Shown piece after piece: positions 8,539-17,800 of a stretch of DNA of 64,000 bases; position 1 is the first letter of the stretch, and every line of letters begins with the position of its first letter. The notes under the pieces were generated by a model. The model saw only the letters and a list, made by a program, of their open reading frames with translations. It did no database searches and was not told the DNA's origin. This stretch comes from Ferrovibrio sp. (lineage in GTDB: Bacteria > Pseudomonadota > Alphaproteobacteria > Ferrovibrionales > Ferrovibrionaceae). A program made the translations under genes and the position numbers. Location: contig NZ_JAGOLP010000008.1 in the NCBI RefSeq assembly GCF_017994015.1, positions 1-64,000 of the forward strand, read 5' to 3'.

Positions 8539-9018
8539 TCACGGTGCAATCGGCAAAGCCGTGGTGTATTTCACCTGCTTCAGGGCGAAGCTGGATTTGA
8601 TGCTGGCCACGCCGGGAATCCGCGTCAGGTGGTCAAGCAGGAAACGCTCATAGGCGCCGAGATCGGCCACCACCACACGCAGCAGATAGTCAAAATCGCC
8701 GGTCATCAGATAGCATTCCATCACCTCGGGGCGCTTGCGCACGGCTTTCTGGAAGGCTTCCAGCGCCGGCTCAATCTGCTTGTCCAGCGTCACATTGGTG
8801 AAGATGCTGATCGACAGGCCGAGCGCTTCCGGATTGAGCAGGGTGACATAGCGGGCAATCACGCCGGCTTCTTCCAGGGCGCGCACCCGGCGCCAGCAGG
8901 GTGAGGCGGAGATGCCCACCTCGGCGGCCAGTTCGGTGCTGGAGAGCCGGGCATTGTCCTGCAATTGGCGCAGGATACGGCGATCAATCTGATCAAGCTG
9001 GTATTGTGCATTAGCCAT
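8539..9018 (-). CDS. Lrp/AsnC family transcriptional regulator
   Basis: Leucine-responsive regulator of 159 residues. The N-terminal winged helix is [20 protein letters not shown] followed by the recognition helix [17 protein letters not shown]; the RAM ligand/oligomerisation domain follows ([18 protein letters not shown]) and the tail is [12 protein letters not shown] start at 9018 (MANAQYQLD); an upstream in-frame ATG at 9030 is possible. It is divergent from the E1-type dehydrogenase at 9139, which it probably controls, as MdeR is linked to mdeB in Pseudomonas putida. Confidence 0.9.
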   Translation of the reverse strand: MANAQYQLDQIDRRILRQLQDNARLSSTELAAEVGISASPCWRRVRALEEAGVIARYVTLLNPEALGLSISIFTNVTLDKQIEPALEAFQKAVRKRPEVMECYLMTGDFDYLLRVVVADLGAYERFLLDHLTRIPGVASIKSSFALKQVKYTTALPIAP

Positions 9019-9021
9019 GCT

Positions 9022-9050
9022 CAAAATCATAGAATATTGGAAAAATTTTG
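9022..9050. promoter_or_regulatory. AT-rich dyad in divergent lrp-E1 promoter region
   Basis: CAAAAT (9022-9027) and ATTTTG (9045-9050) are perfect inverted arms around an AT-rich core containing AGAATATT, resembling Lrp-type sites. It lies immediately before the regulator start at 9018, within the 120-base divergent spacer, so autoregulation plus control of 9139 is plausible. Confidence 0.4.
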
Positions 9051-9138
9051 CAAATCGGGCCCTTATGCGGCAGTGATACGCAAAAAAACGCCACGCTTTA
9101 ACGGCTAGACTCTCCGCCGCGAATGCGAGGGAGCTGCC

Positions 9139-11562
9139 ATGTCCAATACCGCCCCGATCAATGCCAATACCCTGCGACTGCTGGCCGAGCTGGAGCGCAA
9201 GGTTTTGTGGCTGTCCACCTGGATGGTGCATCATGCCAATCATCTGCGCGACAAGACTGACAATCTGAAGGTTGGCGGGCATCAGGCTTCCAGTGCTTCG
9301 CTGGCCACGATTTTGACGGCACTGTATTTTCATGTGCTGCGCCCGGCAGACCGGGTGGCGGTGAAGCCGCATGCCAGCCCGGCCTTCCATGCCATTCAAT
9401 ATCTGCTCGGGCGCCAGACGCAGCAGCGGATGGAAAATTTCCGGGGTTACAAGGGGGCGCAGAGCTACCCCTCACGCACCAAGGATACCGTGGATGTGGA
9501 TTTCTCCACCGGCTCGGTCGGGCTTGGCGTGGCGCAGACATTGTTTGCCAGTCTGGTGCAGGATTATGTCAAGGCGCATGGCTGGGCCAGGGATTGGCCG
9601 GAAGGCCGTATGATCGCGTTGCTAGGCGATGCCGAGATGGACGAGGGCAATATCTACGAGGCTTTGCTGGAAGGCTGGAAACATGGCCTGCGCAACACCT
9701 GGTGGATCATTGACTACAATCGCCAGAGCCTGGATGCGGTGATCCGTGAAGGGCTGTATGAGCGCTTCGAGGCCCTGTTCCGCGCCTTCGGCTGGGATGT
9801 GGTGGTGCTGAAATACGGCAGCCTGCTGGAAGCCGCTTTCTCTGAGCCGGGCGGCGAAAGTTTGCGCGCCTGGATCGATACCTGCCCGAACCAGCTTTAT
9901 TCGGCGCTCACCTTCCAGGGCGGCGCGGCCTGGCGCAAGCGGCTGCTGGATGATCTCGGCGATCAGGGTGACATCACGCGGTTGATTGAAAGCCGCAGCG
10001 ATACCGAACTGGCCCGGCTGATGACCAATCTGGCTGGGCATGACCTGCCCAGCCTGTTGCGCGCCTTTCAGGCCATCGACCATGACCGACCGGTGGTGTT
10101 CATCGCCTATACCATCAAGGGCTTCGGCCTGCCGCTGGCCGGGCATAAGGACAATCATGCCGGCCTGCTTAATCCGGCGCAGTTCGACAGTTTCCGCCAG
10201 GCCATGGGCGTGCGGCCCGGTCATGAATGGCAGCGTTATGAAGGCCTGGCCGCCACGCCGGCCGAATTGGATGACTTTCTGGCGCATTGCGCCTTTGCCG
10301 CCGAGCCAAACCGCCGGCGCGCGGCTGCGCCGGTGGCCTTGCCGGAGACGCTGCCGCTGCCGGCCCAGGCGGAAATATCGACCCAGCAGGCTTTTGGTCT
10401 GATCCTGAATGAACTCGGCCGCTCGGCCGAGCCGCTGGCCGAGCGCATCGTCACCACGGCGCCGGATGTCACGGTATCGACCAATCTTGGCGGCTGGGTC
10501 AATCGGCGTGGCCTGTTCGCCAAGCAGGCCATGGCGGATATCTTCAAGAAGGAGCGGATTCCATCCACCTTTTCGTGGGAATTTTCGCCCAAGGGCCAGC
10601 ATATGGAACTTGGCATCGCCGAGATGAATCTGTTCACACTGCTTTCGGCGCTGGGCCTGTCGCATGATCTGTTCGGCGAACGTCTGCTGCCGATCGGCAC
10701 ATTGTATGATCCGTTCATCAGCCGCGGCCTGGATGCGCTGAATTATGCCTGCTACCAGGATGCACGTTTCATCGTGGCGGCAACACCATCCGGCTTGGCG
10801 CTGGCGCCCGAGGGCGGCGCGCATCAATCCATCGCCACGCCGTTGATCGGCATGGCGCAGGATGGTCTGGCGGCGTTTGAGCCGGCCTATGCCGATGAAC
10901 TGGCCGCCATCCTGCATTTTGCCTTTGATTACATGCAGCGCGATGGTGCCAAGCCGGCGGTGGGTGAGGCACCTGAGGAACAGAGCTGGCTGCGTGATGA
11001 AACCGGTGGCGCGGTCTACCTGCGGCTTTCCACCCGTAACCTGGAGCAGCCAATCCGCGAGATGACGCCACACTTGCGCCGCGCCATCATCGATGGCGGC
11101 TATTGGCTGCGTCCCCCGGGGCCAAATACCGAAATTGTGGTGGCTTATAGCGGGGTGGTGGCGCCGGAGGCGATAGAAGCGGTCGGCATGATGGCCGAGG
11201 ATCGTCGGGATGTGGCATTGTTGGCGGTAACCTCTGCCGACCGGCTGAATGCGGGCTGGACGGCGGCGCAACGCGCCCGTGAGCGCGGGCAGGCGCGCGC
11301 GCGCAGCCATGTCGAGCGGCTCTTCGCCCTGCTGCCGCGCCATTGCGGCATTGTTTCAGTGCTGGATGGTCATCCCGCCACGCTGGGCTGGCTTGGTGCC
11401 GTGGCCGGGCACCGGCAGCGCGCGCTGGGGGTGGAGCATTTTGGCCAGACCGGCTCGATCCAGGAATTGTTCCGGCATTATGGCCTGGATGCGCAGGCGA
11501 TCATTGCGGCGGCGCAAGGTTTGCAACCGGCACGGCCGATCCGCTATCTGAAGGCGTTGTAA
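9139..11562 (+). CDS. thiamine-diphosphate 2-oxoacid dehydrogenase E1, AceE/MdeB-like (transketolase superfamily)
   Basis: ThDP enzyme of 807 residues with transketolase-type N-terminal, pyrimidine-binding and C-terminal domains in one chain, as in homodimeric pyruvate dehydrogenase E1 (AceE, ~890) and the alpha-ketobutyrate dehydrogenase-like MdeB. The cofactor motif reads [20 protein letters not shown]...DYNRQ (about residues 163-197). Later segments include [20 protein letters not shown] and the C-terminal [20 protein letters not shown]. No E2 or E3 gene lies beside it, so it would depend on lipoyl components encoded elsewhere. The divergent Lrp gene suggests induction by an amino acid or its keto acid. 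Confidence 0.82.
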   Translation: MSNTAPINANTLRLLAELERKVLWLSTWMVHHANHLRDKTDNLKVGGHQASSASLATILTALYFHVLRPADRVAVKPHASPAFHAIQYLLGRQTQQRMENFRGYKGAQSYPSRTKDTVDVDFSTGSVGLGVAQTLFASLVQDYVKAHGWARDWPEGRMIALLGDAEMDEGNIYEALLEGWKHGLRNTWWIIDYNRQSLDAVIREGLYERFEALFRAFGWDVVVLKYGSLLEAAFSEPGGESLRAWIDTCPNQLYSALTFQGGAAWRKRLLDDLGDQGDITRLIESRSDTELARLMTNLAGHDLPSLLRAFQAIDHDRPVVFIAYTIKGFGLPLAGHKDNHAGLLNPAQFDSFRQAMGVRPGHEWQRYEGLAATPAELDDFLAHCAFAAEPNRRRAAAPVALPETLPLPAQAEISTQQAFGLILNELGRSAEPLAERIVTTAPDVTVSTNLGGWVNRRGLFAKQAMADIFKKERIPSTFSWEFSPKGQHMELGIAEMNLFTLLSALGLSHDLFGERLLPIGTLYDPFISRGLDALNYACYQDARFIVAATPSGLALAPEGGAHQSIATPLIGMAQDGLAAFEPAYADELAAILHFAFDYMQRDGAKPAVGEAPEEQSWLRDETGGAVYLRLSTRNLEQPIREMTPHLRRAIIDGGYWLRPPGPNTEIVVAYSGVVAPEAIEAVGMMAEDRRDVALLAVTSADRLNAGWTAAQRARERGQARARSHVERLFALLPRHCGIVSVLDGHPATLGWLGAVAGHRQRALGVEHFGQTGSIQELFRHYGLDAQAIIAAAQGLQPARPIRYLKAL

Positions 11563-11563
11563 G

Positions 11564-12262
11564 TCAGCCGGCGCTGGAAATTTCCAGGATCAGCTTGCGT
11601 CGCACAGCATCGGCAAAGGATTCGTAATCGCGCGCCGAGATCAGAAAGGCGCCCGGCCCGCCGATCACGTTGCGCTCGTAATACTCCTCGATGTCTTCTT
11701 CCATATGCAGGATCGGCAGGCCGTTGATGGTGATGCCTTGCGCCGCGGCGGCATCGCGCGCCATGGCTGGTGGCCGGCCGCGATTGCTGCGCCCGTCGCC
11801 GGAAATGTCGATCACCCTGCGCAGCGGTTGTGCCGGCACGCGTTGCAACAGGGCGGCGCCGTAATCGATGGCCTCGGCCGGCGCGGTACCGCCGCCGAAG
11901 ATGCTGCGCGGCGCCTGCTGCAAGGCGGTGGCGAAACCGGCAATATCCGCCCGGCTGCGCAAGACAGTCCAGGGGATAACCAGATTGTGCAGGGCCGGAC
12001 CGGACCATTGAAAATAGCAGGCGATGATGCCGCCATGCAGGCCACCCAGGATTGCCTCGATCACCCGGCGGTGGCGAAAGGCATCGGCATAGCCGCGTTG
12101 TTGCAGATCATAATGCTCGCCACGCACACTGCCTGAGCAATCCACCGCCAGTACCAGGGCAAGATCGATGGCCGACATTACATTGGCCTTGGCCGTACCG
12201 ATGGCCAACGTAGCGCCCAGGCCGGCAAGCAGGTTGCGGCGATGCGGGTAAAGGCGGGTCAT
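11564..12262 (-). CDS. DUF1194 (VWA-like) exported protein
   Basis: Protein of 232 residues with a VWA-like metal-binding signature, AVDCSGSVRGEHY (DxSxS), and a second acidic motif ISGDGRSNRG, matching DUF1194. The N-terminus MTRLYPHRRNLLAGLGATLA has a twin-arginine-like RRNLLAG before a hydrophobic stretch ending in TAKA, so export, possibly by Tat, is likely. Start is 12262; a further upstream ATG adds no homologous sequence. Function unknown. Its stop lies next to that of the E1 gene (convergent). Confidence 0.82.
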   Translation of the reverse strand: MTRLYPHRRNLLAGLGATLAIGTAKANVMSAIDLALVLAVDCSGSVRGEHYDLQQRGYADAFRHRRVIEAILGGLHGGIIACYFQWSGPALHNLVIPWTVLRSRADIAGFATALQQAPRSIFGGGTAPAEAIDYGAALLQRVPAQPLRRVIDISGDGRSNRGRPPAMARDAAAAQGITINGLPILHMEEDIEEYYERNVIGGPGAFLISARDYESFADAVRRKLILEISSAG

Positions 12263-12429
12263 GCAGATCGGCTCCGCGTCTGGTTCACCCGCCAGCATGC
12301 CGTCAATTGGCGCCGTGCGGTATCAATTTTCTGTAATCAGCGGCGGCGATGGCATGCTGGGCAGGGCTGACGCCGGCCGGGCCGCATGCTATGCCCTTGG
12401 GCCCCAGTCTTCCCGCACGAGTCATCACA

Positions 12430-13287
12430 ATGATCCTTGGCATTCCGTTTTCCGAACTGGCTTGGCTGTCGCTGGCTTTGCTGAGCGCCGGTGCGATAAC
12501 CGGCATCCTGGCCGGTGTGTTCGGTGTTGGCGGCGGCGCCGTGATCGTGCCTGTGCTGTATGAACTCTTTGCCCTGATGGGGGTGCCGGAAGCGCCACGC
12601 ATGCCGCTTTGCGTCGGCACATCGCTCGCCATCATCATTCCCACCTCGATCCGCTCATTCAACGCGCATCGGGCCAAGGGGGCGGTGGATATGGCTGTGG
12701 TGCGGGCCTGGACCATTCCGGTGGTGCTGGGCGTGCTCGGTGGCAGCCTGATTGCCCGTTATGCGCCGGCTGATCTGTTCAAGCTGGTTTTTGTGTTTGT
12801 TGCCGGCTTGTCAGCGATCCGGCTGATCTTTGGCCGTGATAGCTGGCGCCTTGGCGATACATTGCCCGGCGCGCTGGCGATGCGCCTCTATGGTTTGGTG
12901 ATTGGCGTGCTGTCTTCGCTGATGGGCATTGGCGGCGGGCAATTGTCCAATCTGGTACTGACCTTCTATGGCCGGCCGATCCATCAGGCCATCGCCACCT
13001 CGTCGGGGCTTGGCATCCTGATCTCGATCCCGGGTACGCTGGGTTATATCTATGCCGGCTGGCCTAAGATGGCAGAATATGCCGCTGTGGCTGCTTTGCA
13101 GCCGCCGCTGGCGCTGGGCTATGTTTCATTGATCGGCTTTGTGCTGTTTGTGCCAACCAGCATCTGGACCGCGCCGCTGGGCGCCCGGTTGGCGCATGCC
13201 CTGCCCAAGCGTAAACTGGAAGTGGCCTTTGGCATCTTCCTCACCCTTGTCTGCCTGCGTTTCCTGTCCAGCCTGTTTGGTTTTTGA
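12430..13287 (+). CDS. TSUP family (TauE/SafE) membrane exporter
   Basis: Polytopic inner-membrane protein of 285 residues with about eight hydrophobic segments. The duplicated glycine motifs typical of TSUP are present: GVFGVGGGAVIVP (about 27-39) and LMGIGGGQLSN (about 165-175). Members move sulfite, sulfoacetate or other small organic anions. I choose ATG 12430 because the upstream in-frame ATG at 12349 gives a non-membrane leader. It heads a compact run with the oxidoreductase at 13298 and the flavin reductase at 14304. Confidence 0.85.
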   Translation: MILGIPFSELAWLSLALLSAGAITGILAGVFGVGGGAVIVPVLYELFALMGVPEAPRMPLCVGTSLAIIIPTSIRSFNAHRAKGAVDMAVVRAWTIPVVLGVLGGSLIARYAPADLFKLVFVFVAGLSAIRLIFGRDSWRLGDTLPGALAMRLYGLVIGVLSSLMGIGGGQLSNLVLTFYGRPIHQAIATSSGLGILISIPGTLGYIYAGWPKMAEYAAVAALQPPLALGYVSLIGFVLFVPTSIWTAPLGARLAHALPKRKLEVAFGIFLTLVCLRFLSSLFGF

Positions 13288-13297
13288 GAGAGGCCCC

Positions 13298-14284
13298 ATG
13301 TCGACCATAACTGCCAAGCGCATCGTGCTGCGTGAATTCGGTCTGCCCGAGGTGATGCAGGTGGAAACTGAAAGTCTCGGCGAACCCGGACCGGGCAGTG
13401 TGTTGCTGCGTCAGAGTGCCATCGGCTTCAATTATATTGATGTCTACCAGCGCAAAGGCGTGTATCCGCTGCCCAGCCCGACCGGCCTGGGCCATGAAGC
13501 GGCCGGCATTGTGCTGGCGGTGGGGCCGGATGTGGCCGGCTTCAAGCCTGGCGACCGGGTTGCCTATATGAATGCCGGCCTGGGCGCCTATGCTGATCAT
13601 CGCATAGTGCCGGCCGAGAAGTTGGTGGCGATCCCGGCGACGGTGAGCGACGAGCAGGCGGCGGCTTTGCTGTTCAAGGGCCTGACCGCGCAATATCTGC
13701 TGCGCAAGACACATCGAGTGCAGGCCGGCGATGTAGTGCTGGTGCATGCTGCGGCTGGCGGGGTTGGCCAGATCCTGTGCCGCTGGGCCAAGGCGCTTGG
13801 CGCTTTTGTGGTTGGCACGGTGGGTGGTGCCGAGAAATGCGCCATCGCGCGTGCTGCCGGCGCCGATGCGGCGGTGGATTACAGCCAGCCCGATTGGCCG
13901 GAGGCTTTCCTGGCCGCAACCGGCGGACGCAAGGCGCGGGTGGTGTATGATTCCGTGGGCCGCGACACGTTTCTCAAGTCGCTTGATTGCACCGCGCCAT
14001 TTGGTCTGGTGGCGATTTATGGTGCCGCTTCCGGCCCGGCGCCGGCGATTGAACCGGAATTGCTCAACAAGAAGGGCTGCCTGTTTCTGACCCGGCCGTC
14101 GGTATTTCCGCATAATGCCGATCCGGCAGTGTTCCGCGCCAATGCGGCAGAGTTGTTTGACGCCATCGCTGCCGGCCATGTGCAGGCGGCGATCGGCGCG
14201 CGGTTCGGTCTGGCGGAAGCGGCTGCCGCGCATCGCGCCGCCGAGGCCCGCGCCACTACCGGCGCCATCCTGCTGCTCCCCTGA
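13298..14284 (+). CDS. NADPH:quinone oxidoreductase (MDR family)
   Basis: Zinc-independent medium-chain dehydrogenase of 328 residues. The N-terminal GroES-like domain contains GFNYIDVYQRKGVYPL and GLGHEAAGIV; the nucleotide-binding domain has HAAAGGVGQILCRWAKALGA. The arrangement is that of quinone oxidoreductase (QorA/Qor1). Start 13298 follows a GAGAGAGG sequence 10 bases after the TSUP stop. The gene at 14304 follows closely, suggesting a small redox operon. Confidence 0.87.
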   Translation: MSTITAKRIVLREFGLPEVMQVETESLGEPGPGSVLLRQSAIGFNYIDVYQRKGVYPLPSPTGLGHEAAGIVLAVGPDVAGFKPGDRVAYMNAGLGAYADHRIVPAEKLVAIPATVSDEQAAALLFKGLTAQYLLRKTHRVQAGDVVLVHAAAGGVGQILCRWAKALGAFVVGTVGGAEKCAIARAAGADAAVDYSQPDWPEAFLAATGGRKARVVYDSVGRDTFLKSLDCTAPFGLVAIYGAASGPAPAIEPELLNKKGCLFLTRPSVFPHNADPAVFRANAAELFDAIAAGHVQAAIGARFGLAEAAAAHRAAEARATTGAILLLP

Positions 14285-14303
14285 CTCCACGAGGCAATGC
14301 CCG

Positions 14304-14930
14304 ATGTTCTATGAACCCGACAAGCGTAATCACGGCCTGCCGCGCGATCCGTTCAAGGCCCTGGTGGTGCCGCGCCCGATTGGCTGGATTTCTACTGTGG
14401 ATACTGCAGGCCGCCCCAATCTGGCGCCCTACAGCTTCTACAATGCCGTAGCCTCCGATCCGCCGGTGGTGCTGTTTGGCACCGGGCTTGGCCCCGGCCG
14501 CAAGCCGGGCGATGACGCGATCAAGGACAGCCAGCGCAATGCCGAGGCAACCGGCGAATTTGTTGTCAACATGGTCACCGATGGCCTGCTTGATGCCATG
14601 AACCGCACTTCGGCGCATCTGCCGCATGGCAGCAGCGAATTCGAGGTCGCCGGGCTGGAAACAGTGCCGTCTCAGCTGGTGCAAGCGCCGCGGGTCAAAG
14701 CTTCCCCCGTGCATCTGGAATGTCGCTATCTGCAAACCGTGGAAATGCCCTGCACCACGCCGGGTGGGCGCAATTTTGTCGTCTTCGGCCGCGTTGTCGG
14801 CATCCATATTGATGAGCGTGTGCTGAAGGATGGCTTTGTTGATATTGCCCTGCTGCGGCCATTGGCCCGGCTTGGCTATATGGAATATTGCCTGGTGGAT
14901 AAAAGCTTCTCGCTCGACCGGCCGGATTGA
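14304..14930 (+). CDS. flavin reductase-like (split-barrel FMN-binding) protein
   Basis: Protein of 208 residues in the flavin reductase/flavoredoxin family. It begins MFYEPDKRNHGLPRDPFKAL, followed by the FMN-binding stretch VVPRPIGWISTVDTAGRPNLAPYSFYN and FVVNMVTDGL. Such proteins bind FMN and reduce it with NAD(P)H or transfer electrons. The start at 14304 lies 19 bases after the upstream stop; the longer frame to 14115 runs inside the previous gene and is rejected. A small stem-loop (14938-14952) follows the stop. Confidence 0.82.
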   Translation: MFYEPDKRNHGLPRDPFKALVVPRPIGWISTVDTAGRPNLAPYSFYNAVASDPPVVLFGTGLGPGRKPGDDAIKDSQRNAEATGEFVVNMVTDGLLDAMNRTSAHLPHGSSEFEVAGLETVPSQLVQAPRVKASPVHLECRYLQTVEMPCTTPGGRNFVVFGRVVGIHIDERVLKDGFVDIALLRPLARLGYMEYCLVDKSFSLDRPD

Positions 14931-14937
14931 GGCGGAT

Positions 14938-14952
14938 GCCTAACCTTTAGGC
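14938..14952 (+). other. short stem-loop after 14304 gene
   Basis: GCCTAA (14938-14943) pairs with TTAGGC (14947-14952) across three bases, 8 bases after the stop at 14930. It is short and lacks a T tract, so a terminator role is uncertain. Confidence 0.3.
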
Positions 14953-15016
14953 GAGTCTGGTCGGGTAGGATTCCCGTAAATCCAGGGATGAAAGCTGTTT
15001 ATCCAAAATTCCGTCT

Positions 15017-15032
15017 TGCTATAATGCAGGCA
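15017..15032 (+). promoter_or_regulatory. extended -10 promoter with +1 at the start codon (leaderless)
   Basis: TGCTATAAT at 15017-15025 is a perfect extended -10 element. The expected +1 is about seven bases after the hexamer, at about 15032, the A of the ATG of the PAS protein. No purine-rich ribosome binding site precedes that ATG. The -35 region (GTTTAT at 14997) is poor, as is common with extended -10 promoters. Confidence 0.55.
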
Positions 15033-15613
15033 TGGATTTTGTTTCGAGTCTGCCTAAGCCGCTCTCGGCCCGCAGCCGCGACTTTCTTGCCATATGGCAC
15101 GAATGGCGCCGGGGGCGCCTGCTGCCAGAACGCCGCGACATTAACCTTGCCGCTCTGGGCGAGCTGGCAGGTTCCTGCCTAATGCTCAATGTTCGCGGCC
15201 ATGACGACATCCAGATTGAATGGGTTGGCGATAGCATCACTAAGCAGATCGGCGTCGATCTGGCTGGCTGCAATTACCTTGACCTGACCTCAAAGGAAAA
15301 CCGCGCCTGGCGCGCCCATCTCACCATGGCCCAGGTGGCCCAGCCGTGCAGTGCCGTAATTTATTACTGGCTGCGGCTTGGGCGAGGCGGCATTCTGCCG
15401 GTCGAATTTGTTACCGGCCCGTTTTGCGAGAATGGTGCCAGCCAGGCCACGCTGGCCCTCTGCTGCGCCTCCAGCCTGACCCGGCCGGGCAGCGACAAGG
15501 CGGTAGACCCTGATTCCTATGAGGAAGGCGAGGGCATGCGCTTTATCGATATTGGCGCTGGCGTGCCCTCAATGGTGCCGAGCCATCGCCAGGAAGCTCG
15601 CCCGGTTCAGTAA
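15032..15613 (+). CDS. PAS_5 family protein, first of two
   Basis: Protein of 193 residues in the alphaproteobacterial PAS_5 (PF07310) group: an N-terminal WHEWRRGRLLPERRDIN helix, then a single PAS-like sensor fold (WVGDSITKQIGVDLAGCNYL ... VIYYWLRLGRGGILPVEFV). No output domain is attached, so it may act through partners or as a ligand-binding regulator. The mRNA appears leaderless. A second, diverged PAS_5 gene follows at 15704. Confidence 0.75.
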   Translation: MDFVSSLPKPLSARSRDFLAIWHEWRRGRLLPERRDINLAALGELAGSCLMLNVRGHDDIQIEWVGDSITKQIGVDLAGCNYLDLTSKENRAWRAHLTMAQVAQPCSAVIYYWLRLGRGGILPVEFVTGPFCENGASQATLALCCASSLTRPGSDKAVDPDSYEEGEGMRFIDIGAGVPSMVPSHRQEARPVQ

Positions 15614-15673
15614 TACAGCTTTGCGCTGCGCTATTTTCCTGTATGCCCATGCCAGGGTGGAATGCTATGTGAT

Positions 15674-15705
15674 AAGGCAGGCTGCCTGTAGCGGAAACCT
15701 GCCTT
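15674..15705 (+). promoter_or_regulatory. hairpin covering the start of the second PAS_5 gene
   Basis: AAGGCAGG (15674-15681) pairs perfectly with CCTGCCTT (15698-15705). The loop holds the GCGGA that would be the ribosome binding site, and the right arm runs into the TTG start at 15704, so folding would limit translation. Confidence 0.4.
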
Positions 15706-16225
15706 GCCTGATGAACTGACATTGCCATCTGAACCATATCAGTCCGTGCCAGGGCATAGTTTGGTGCGGGGCTTCCGTGCCGGCCTTGATCCGGCCATTG
15801 TCAGCAATCCGCATGTGCTTGATTTTTATCGCTTCTGGCAAAGCCGCTGCGATGGGCGGGCGATGCCCAGCCGAGCCGATATGGACCCGATCCTGATGGC
15901 GCGCTTCCTGCCCAGCCTGATTCTGCTGCGGGTGTTTCGTGATCCGCTGGATTTTGAATATCGCATCATCGGCGAGGATATTATCAGCTTCCTCGGCAAT
16001 ATGACGCACCAGCGCGTGCGGCAATCGGTGCTGTTTCCGGTCACTGGAACGGCCTATGCCAATTACTGTTTTGTGGCCGAACAGCAGCAGCCGCAGTTTT
16101 TTGAGGGGCTGGCCGATACCGCCTTCAAGCGTGACCGCAAATACACCATGTCGCGGGTGCATTGCCCGCTGGCCGAGCCTGGCGGCCCGGTGGATTACAT
16201 CGTCTCCTGCGTGGTGTTTCTGTAG
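15704..16225 (+). CDS. PAS_5 family protein, second of two
   Basis: Protein of about 173 residues of the PAS_5 group with the family pattern LDFYRFWQSRCDGRAMPSRA followed by DPILMARFLPSLILLRVF and FEYRIIGEDIISFLG. Homologous in layout to the protein at 15032 but clearly diverged. The frame is closed upstream by TAG at 15689, so TTG 15704 is the first possible start; a later start would cut only the poorly conserved leader. No catalytic or DNA-binding domain is visible. Confidence 0.72.
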   Translation: MPDELTLPSEPYQSVPGHSLVRGFRAGLDPAIVSNPHVLDFYRFWQSRCDGRAMPSRADMDPILMARFLPSLILLRVFRDPLDFEYRIIGEDIISFLGNMTHQRVRQSVLFPVTGTAYANYCFVAEQQQPQFFEGLADTAFKRDRKYTMSRVHCPLAEPGGPVDYIVSCVVFL

Positions 16226-16309
16226 TCCTATTCGGGCTTTGGTGAGTTGATTCGCCGCGCCCCCGGACCTATCTTGCCGGCCGCTTCCGGTTCTTGAGGA
16301 TTTTCAGCC

Positions 16310-17800
16310 ATGACCGTTCGTACCCGCGTTGCCCCATCGCCCACCGGCGATCCGCATGTCGGCACGGCCTATATCGCGCTTATCAACTATTGCTTCGCCA
16401 AGAAGCATGGCGGGCAGTTTCTGCTGCGTATCGAGGATACCGACCGGGCGCGTTCCACCGCCGAATCCGAGCGCGTGATCCTGGAAGCGTTGCGCTGGAT
16501 GGGCCTGACCTGGGATGAAGGCCCGGATGTGGGCGGCCCGCATGGCCCCTATCGCCAGAGCGAACGCGCCGCCGTCTATGCCGAGCATTGCAATCATCTG
16601 CTCGACAAGGGTCATGCCTTCCGCTGTTTCTGCACATCGGAGACGCTGGATTTGATGCGCGAGGAGCAGCGCAAACGTGGCGAGCAGCCGCGCTATGATG
16701 GCCGCTGCCAGCATCTCAGCCCGGCCGAGGTGAGCGCCAAGCTGGCAGCCAATGAGCCGCATGTGGTGCGCATGAAGGTGCCGACCGAAGGCGTCTGTGT
16801 GATCAATGACATGCGCCGCGGCCCGATCGAGATTGAATGGTCCAAGGTCGATATGCAGGTGCTGATGAAGTCGGATGGCCTGCCGACCTATCACCTCGCC
16901 AATGTGGTGGACGACCACCTGATGCAAATCACCCATGTGATGCGTGGCGAGGAATGGATTTCCTCGGCGCCGAAGCACAAGCTGCTCTATGACTATTTCG
17001 GCTGGCAGATGCCGCAGATCTGCCATCTGCCGCTGCTGCGTAACCCGGATCGCAGCAAATTGTCGAAGCGCAAGAATCCCACTGGTATCCTGTTCTACCA
17101 GCGTATGGGCTATCTGCCCGAGGCATTGCTGAACTTCCTCGGCCTGCTCACCATGTCGGTGGCCGAAGGCGACGAGATGCGCAGCCTGGAGCAACTGGTG
17201 GAGCAGTTCGATCCGGCGAATATCTCGCTCGGCGGCCCGGTTTTCGACCAGGACAAGCTGAACTGGCTCAACAGCCGCTATATCCGCGAAACGCTGACGC
17301 CGGAGCAATTGATCCAGCGTGTTGCCGCCTGGGCTTTCCAGCCAGAGCGGCAAATGGCCATCGCCAAGCTGGCGCAAACCCGCATCACCCGGTTGTCCGA
17401 TCTTGGCATGCTGGCGGCCTATCTGTTTGCCGGCGTGCTGGATACGCCGGAAGCGGCCTTGCGCGACAACAAGCTGAACGAGCTGCAATTGCGCCAGGCC
17501 TTCCATTTTGCCCTGGCCGAATTCGACAAGCTGGCGGCCTGGGATACGGCGTCGATTGACAAGACCCTGCGTCTGGTCGCCGACAAAACTGGTGTAAAAT
17601 TCCGCGACTTGGTGCGGCCATTCTATGTTGCCATTGCCGGCAGCGCACAATCGCTGCCGCTGTTTGACAGTATGGAACTGCTCGGCCGCGACGTGGTGCG
17701 CGAACGCCTGCGCCGCTCGCTGGCCGTTGTTGGCGGTGTGTCGGCCAAGGAAGCCAAGGAATGGGCCAAGCTGCTGGCAGCGGAAGCCGTCGAGGAGTAA
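16310..17800 (+). CDS. gltX: glutamyl-tRNA synthetase
   Basis: Class Ic aminoacyl-tRNA synthetase of 496 residues that charges tRNA-Glu. The HIGH-type motif is PSPTGDPHVGTAY (9-21), followed by LLRIEDTDRARS; the KMSKS-type motif is SKLSKRKNP (about 247-255). The C-terminal half ends LGGVSAKEAKEWAKLLA. The KRKNP form and ~495-residue length resemble, from memory, Pseudomonas-type GltX rather than the KRHG form I expect in alphaproteobacteria, so this may be a second or acquired copy. It abuts pcaQ tail to tail. Confidence 0.93.
   Translation: MTVRTRVAPSPTGDPHVGTAYIALINYCFAKKHGGQFLLRIEDTDRARSTAESERVILEALRWMGLTWDEGPDVGGPHGPYRQSERAAVYAEHCNHLLDKGHAFRCFCTSETLDLMREEQRKRGEQPRYDGRCQHLSPAEVSAKLAANEPHVVRMKVPTEGVCVINDMRRGPIEIEWSKVDMQVLMKSDGLPTYHLANVVDDHLMQITHVMRGEEWISSAPKHKLLYDYFGWQMPQICHLPLLRNPDRSKLSKRKNPTGILFYQRMGYLPEALLNFLGLLTMSVAEGDEMRSLEQLVEQFDPANISLGGPVFDQDKLNWLNSRYIRETLTPEQLIQRVAAWAFQPERQMAIAKLAQTRITRLSDLGMLAAYLFAGVLDTPEAALRDNKLNELQLRQAFHFALAEFDKLAAWDTASIDKTLRLVADKTGVKFRDLVRPFYVAIAGSAQSLPLFDSMELLGRDVVRERLRRSLAVVGGVSAKEAKEWAKLLAAEAVEE

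Noticed and set aside
9622..11343. 573-codon open frame on the minus strand
   Set aside because: It is the antisense of the E1 dehydrogenase gene; high GC makes long shadow frames, and its translation shows no family features.
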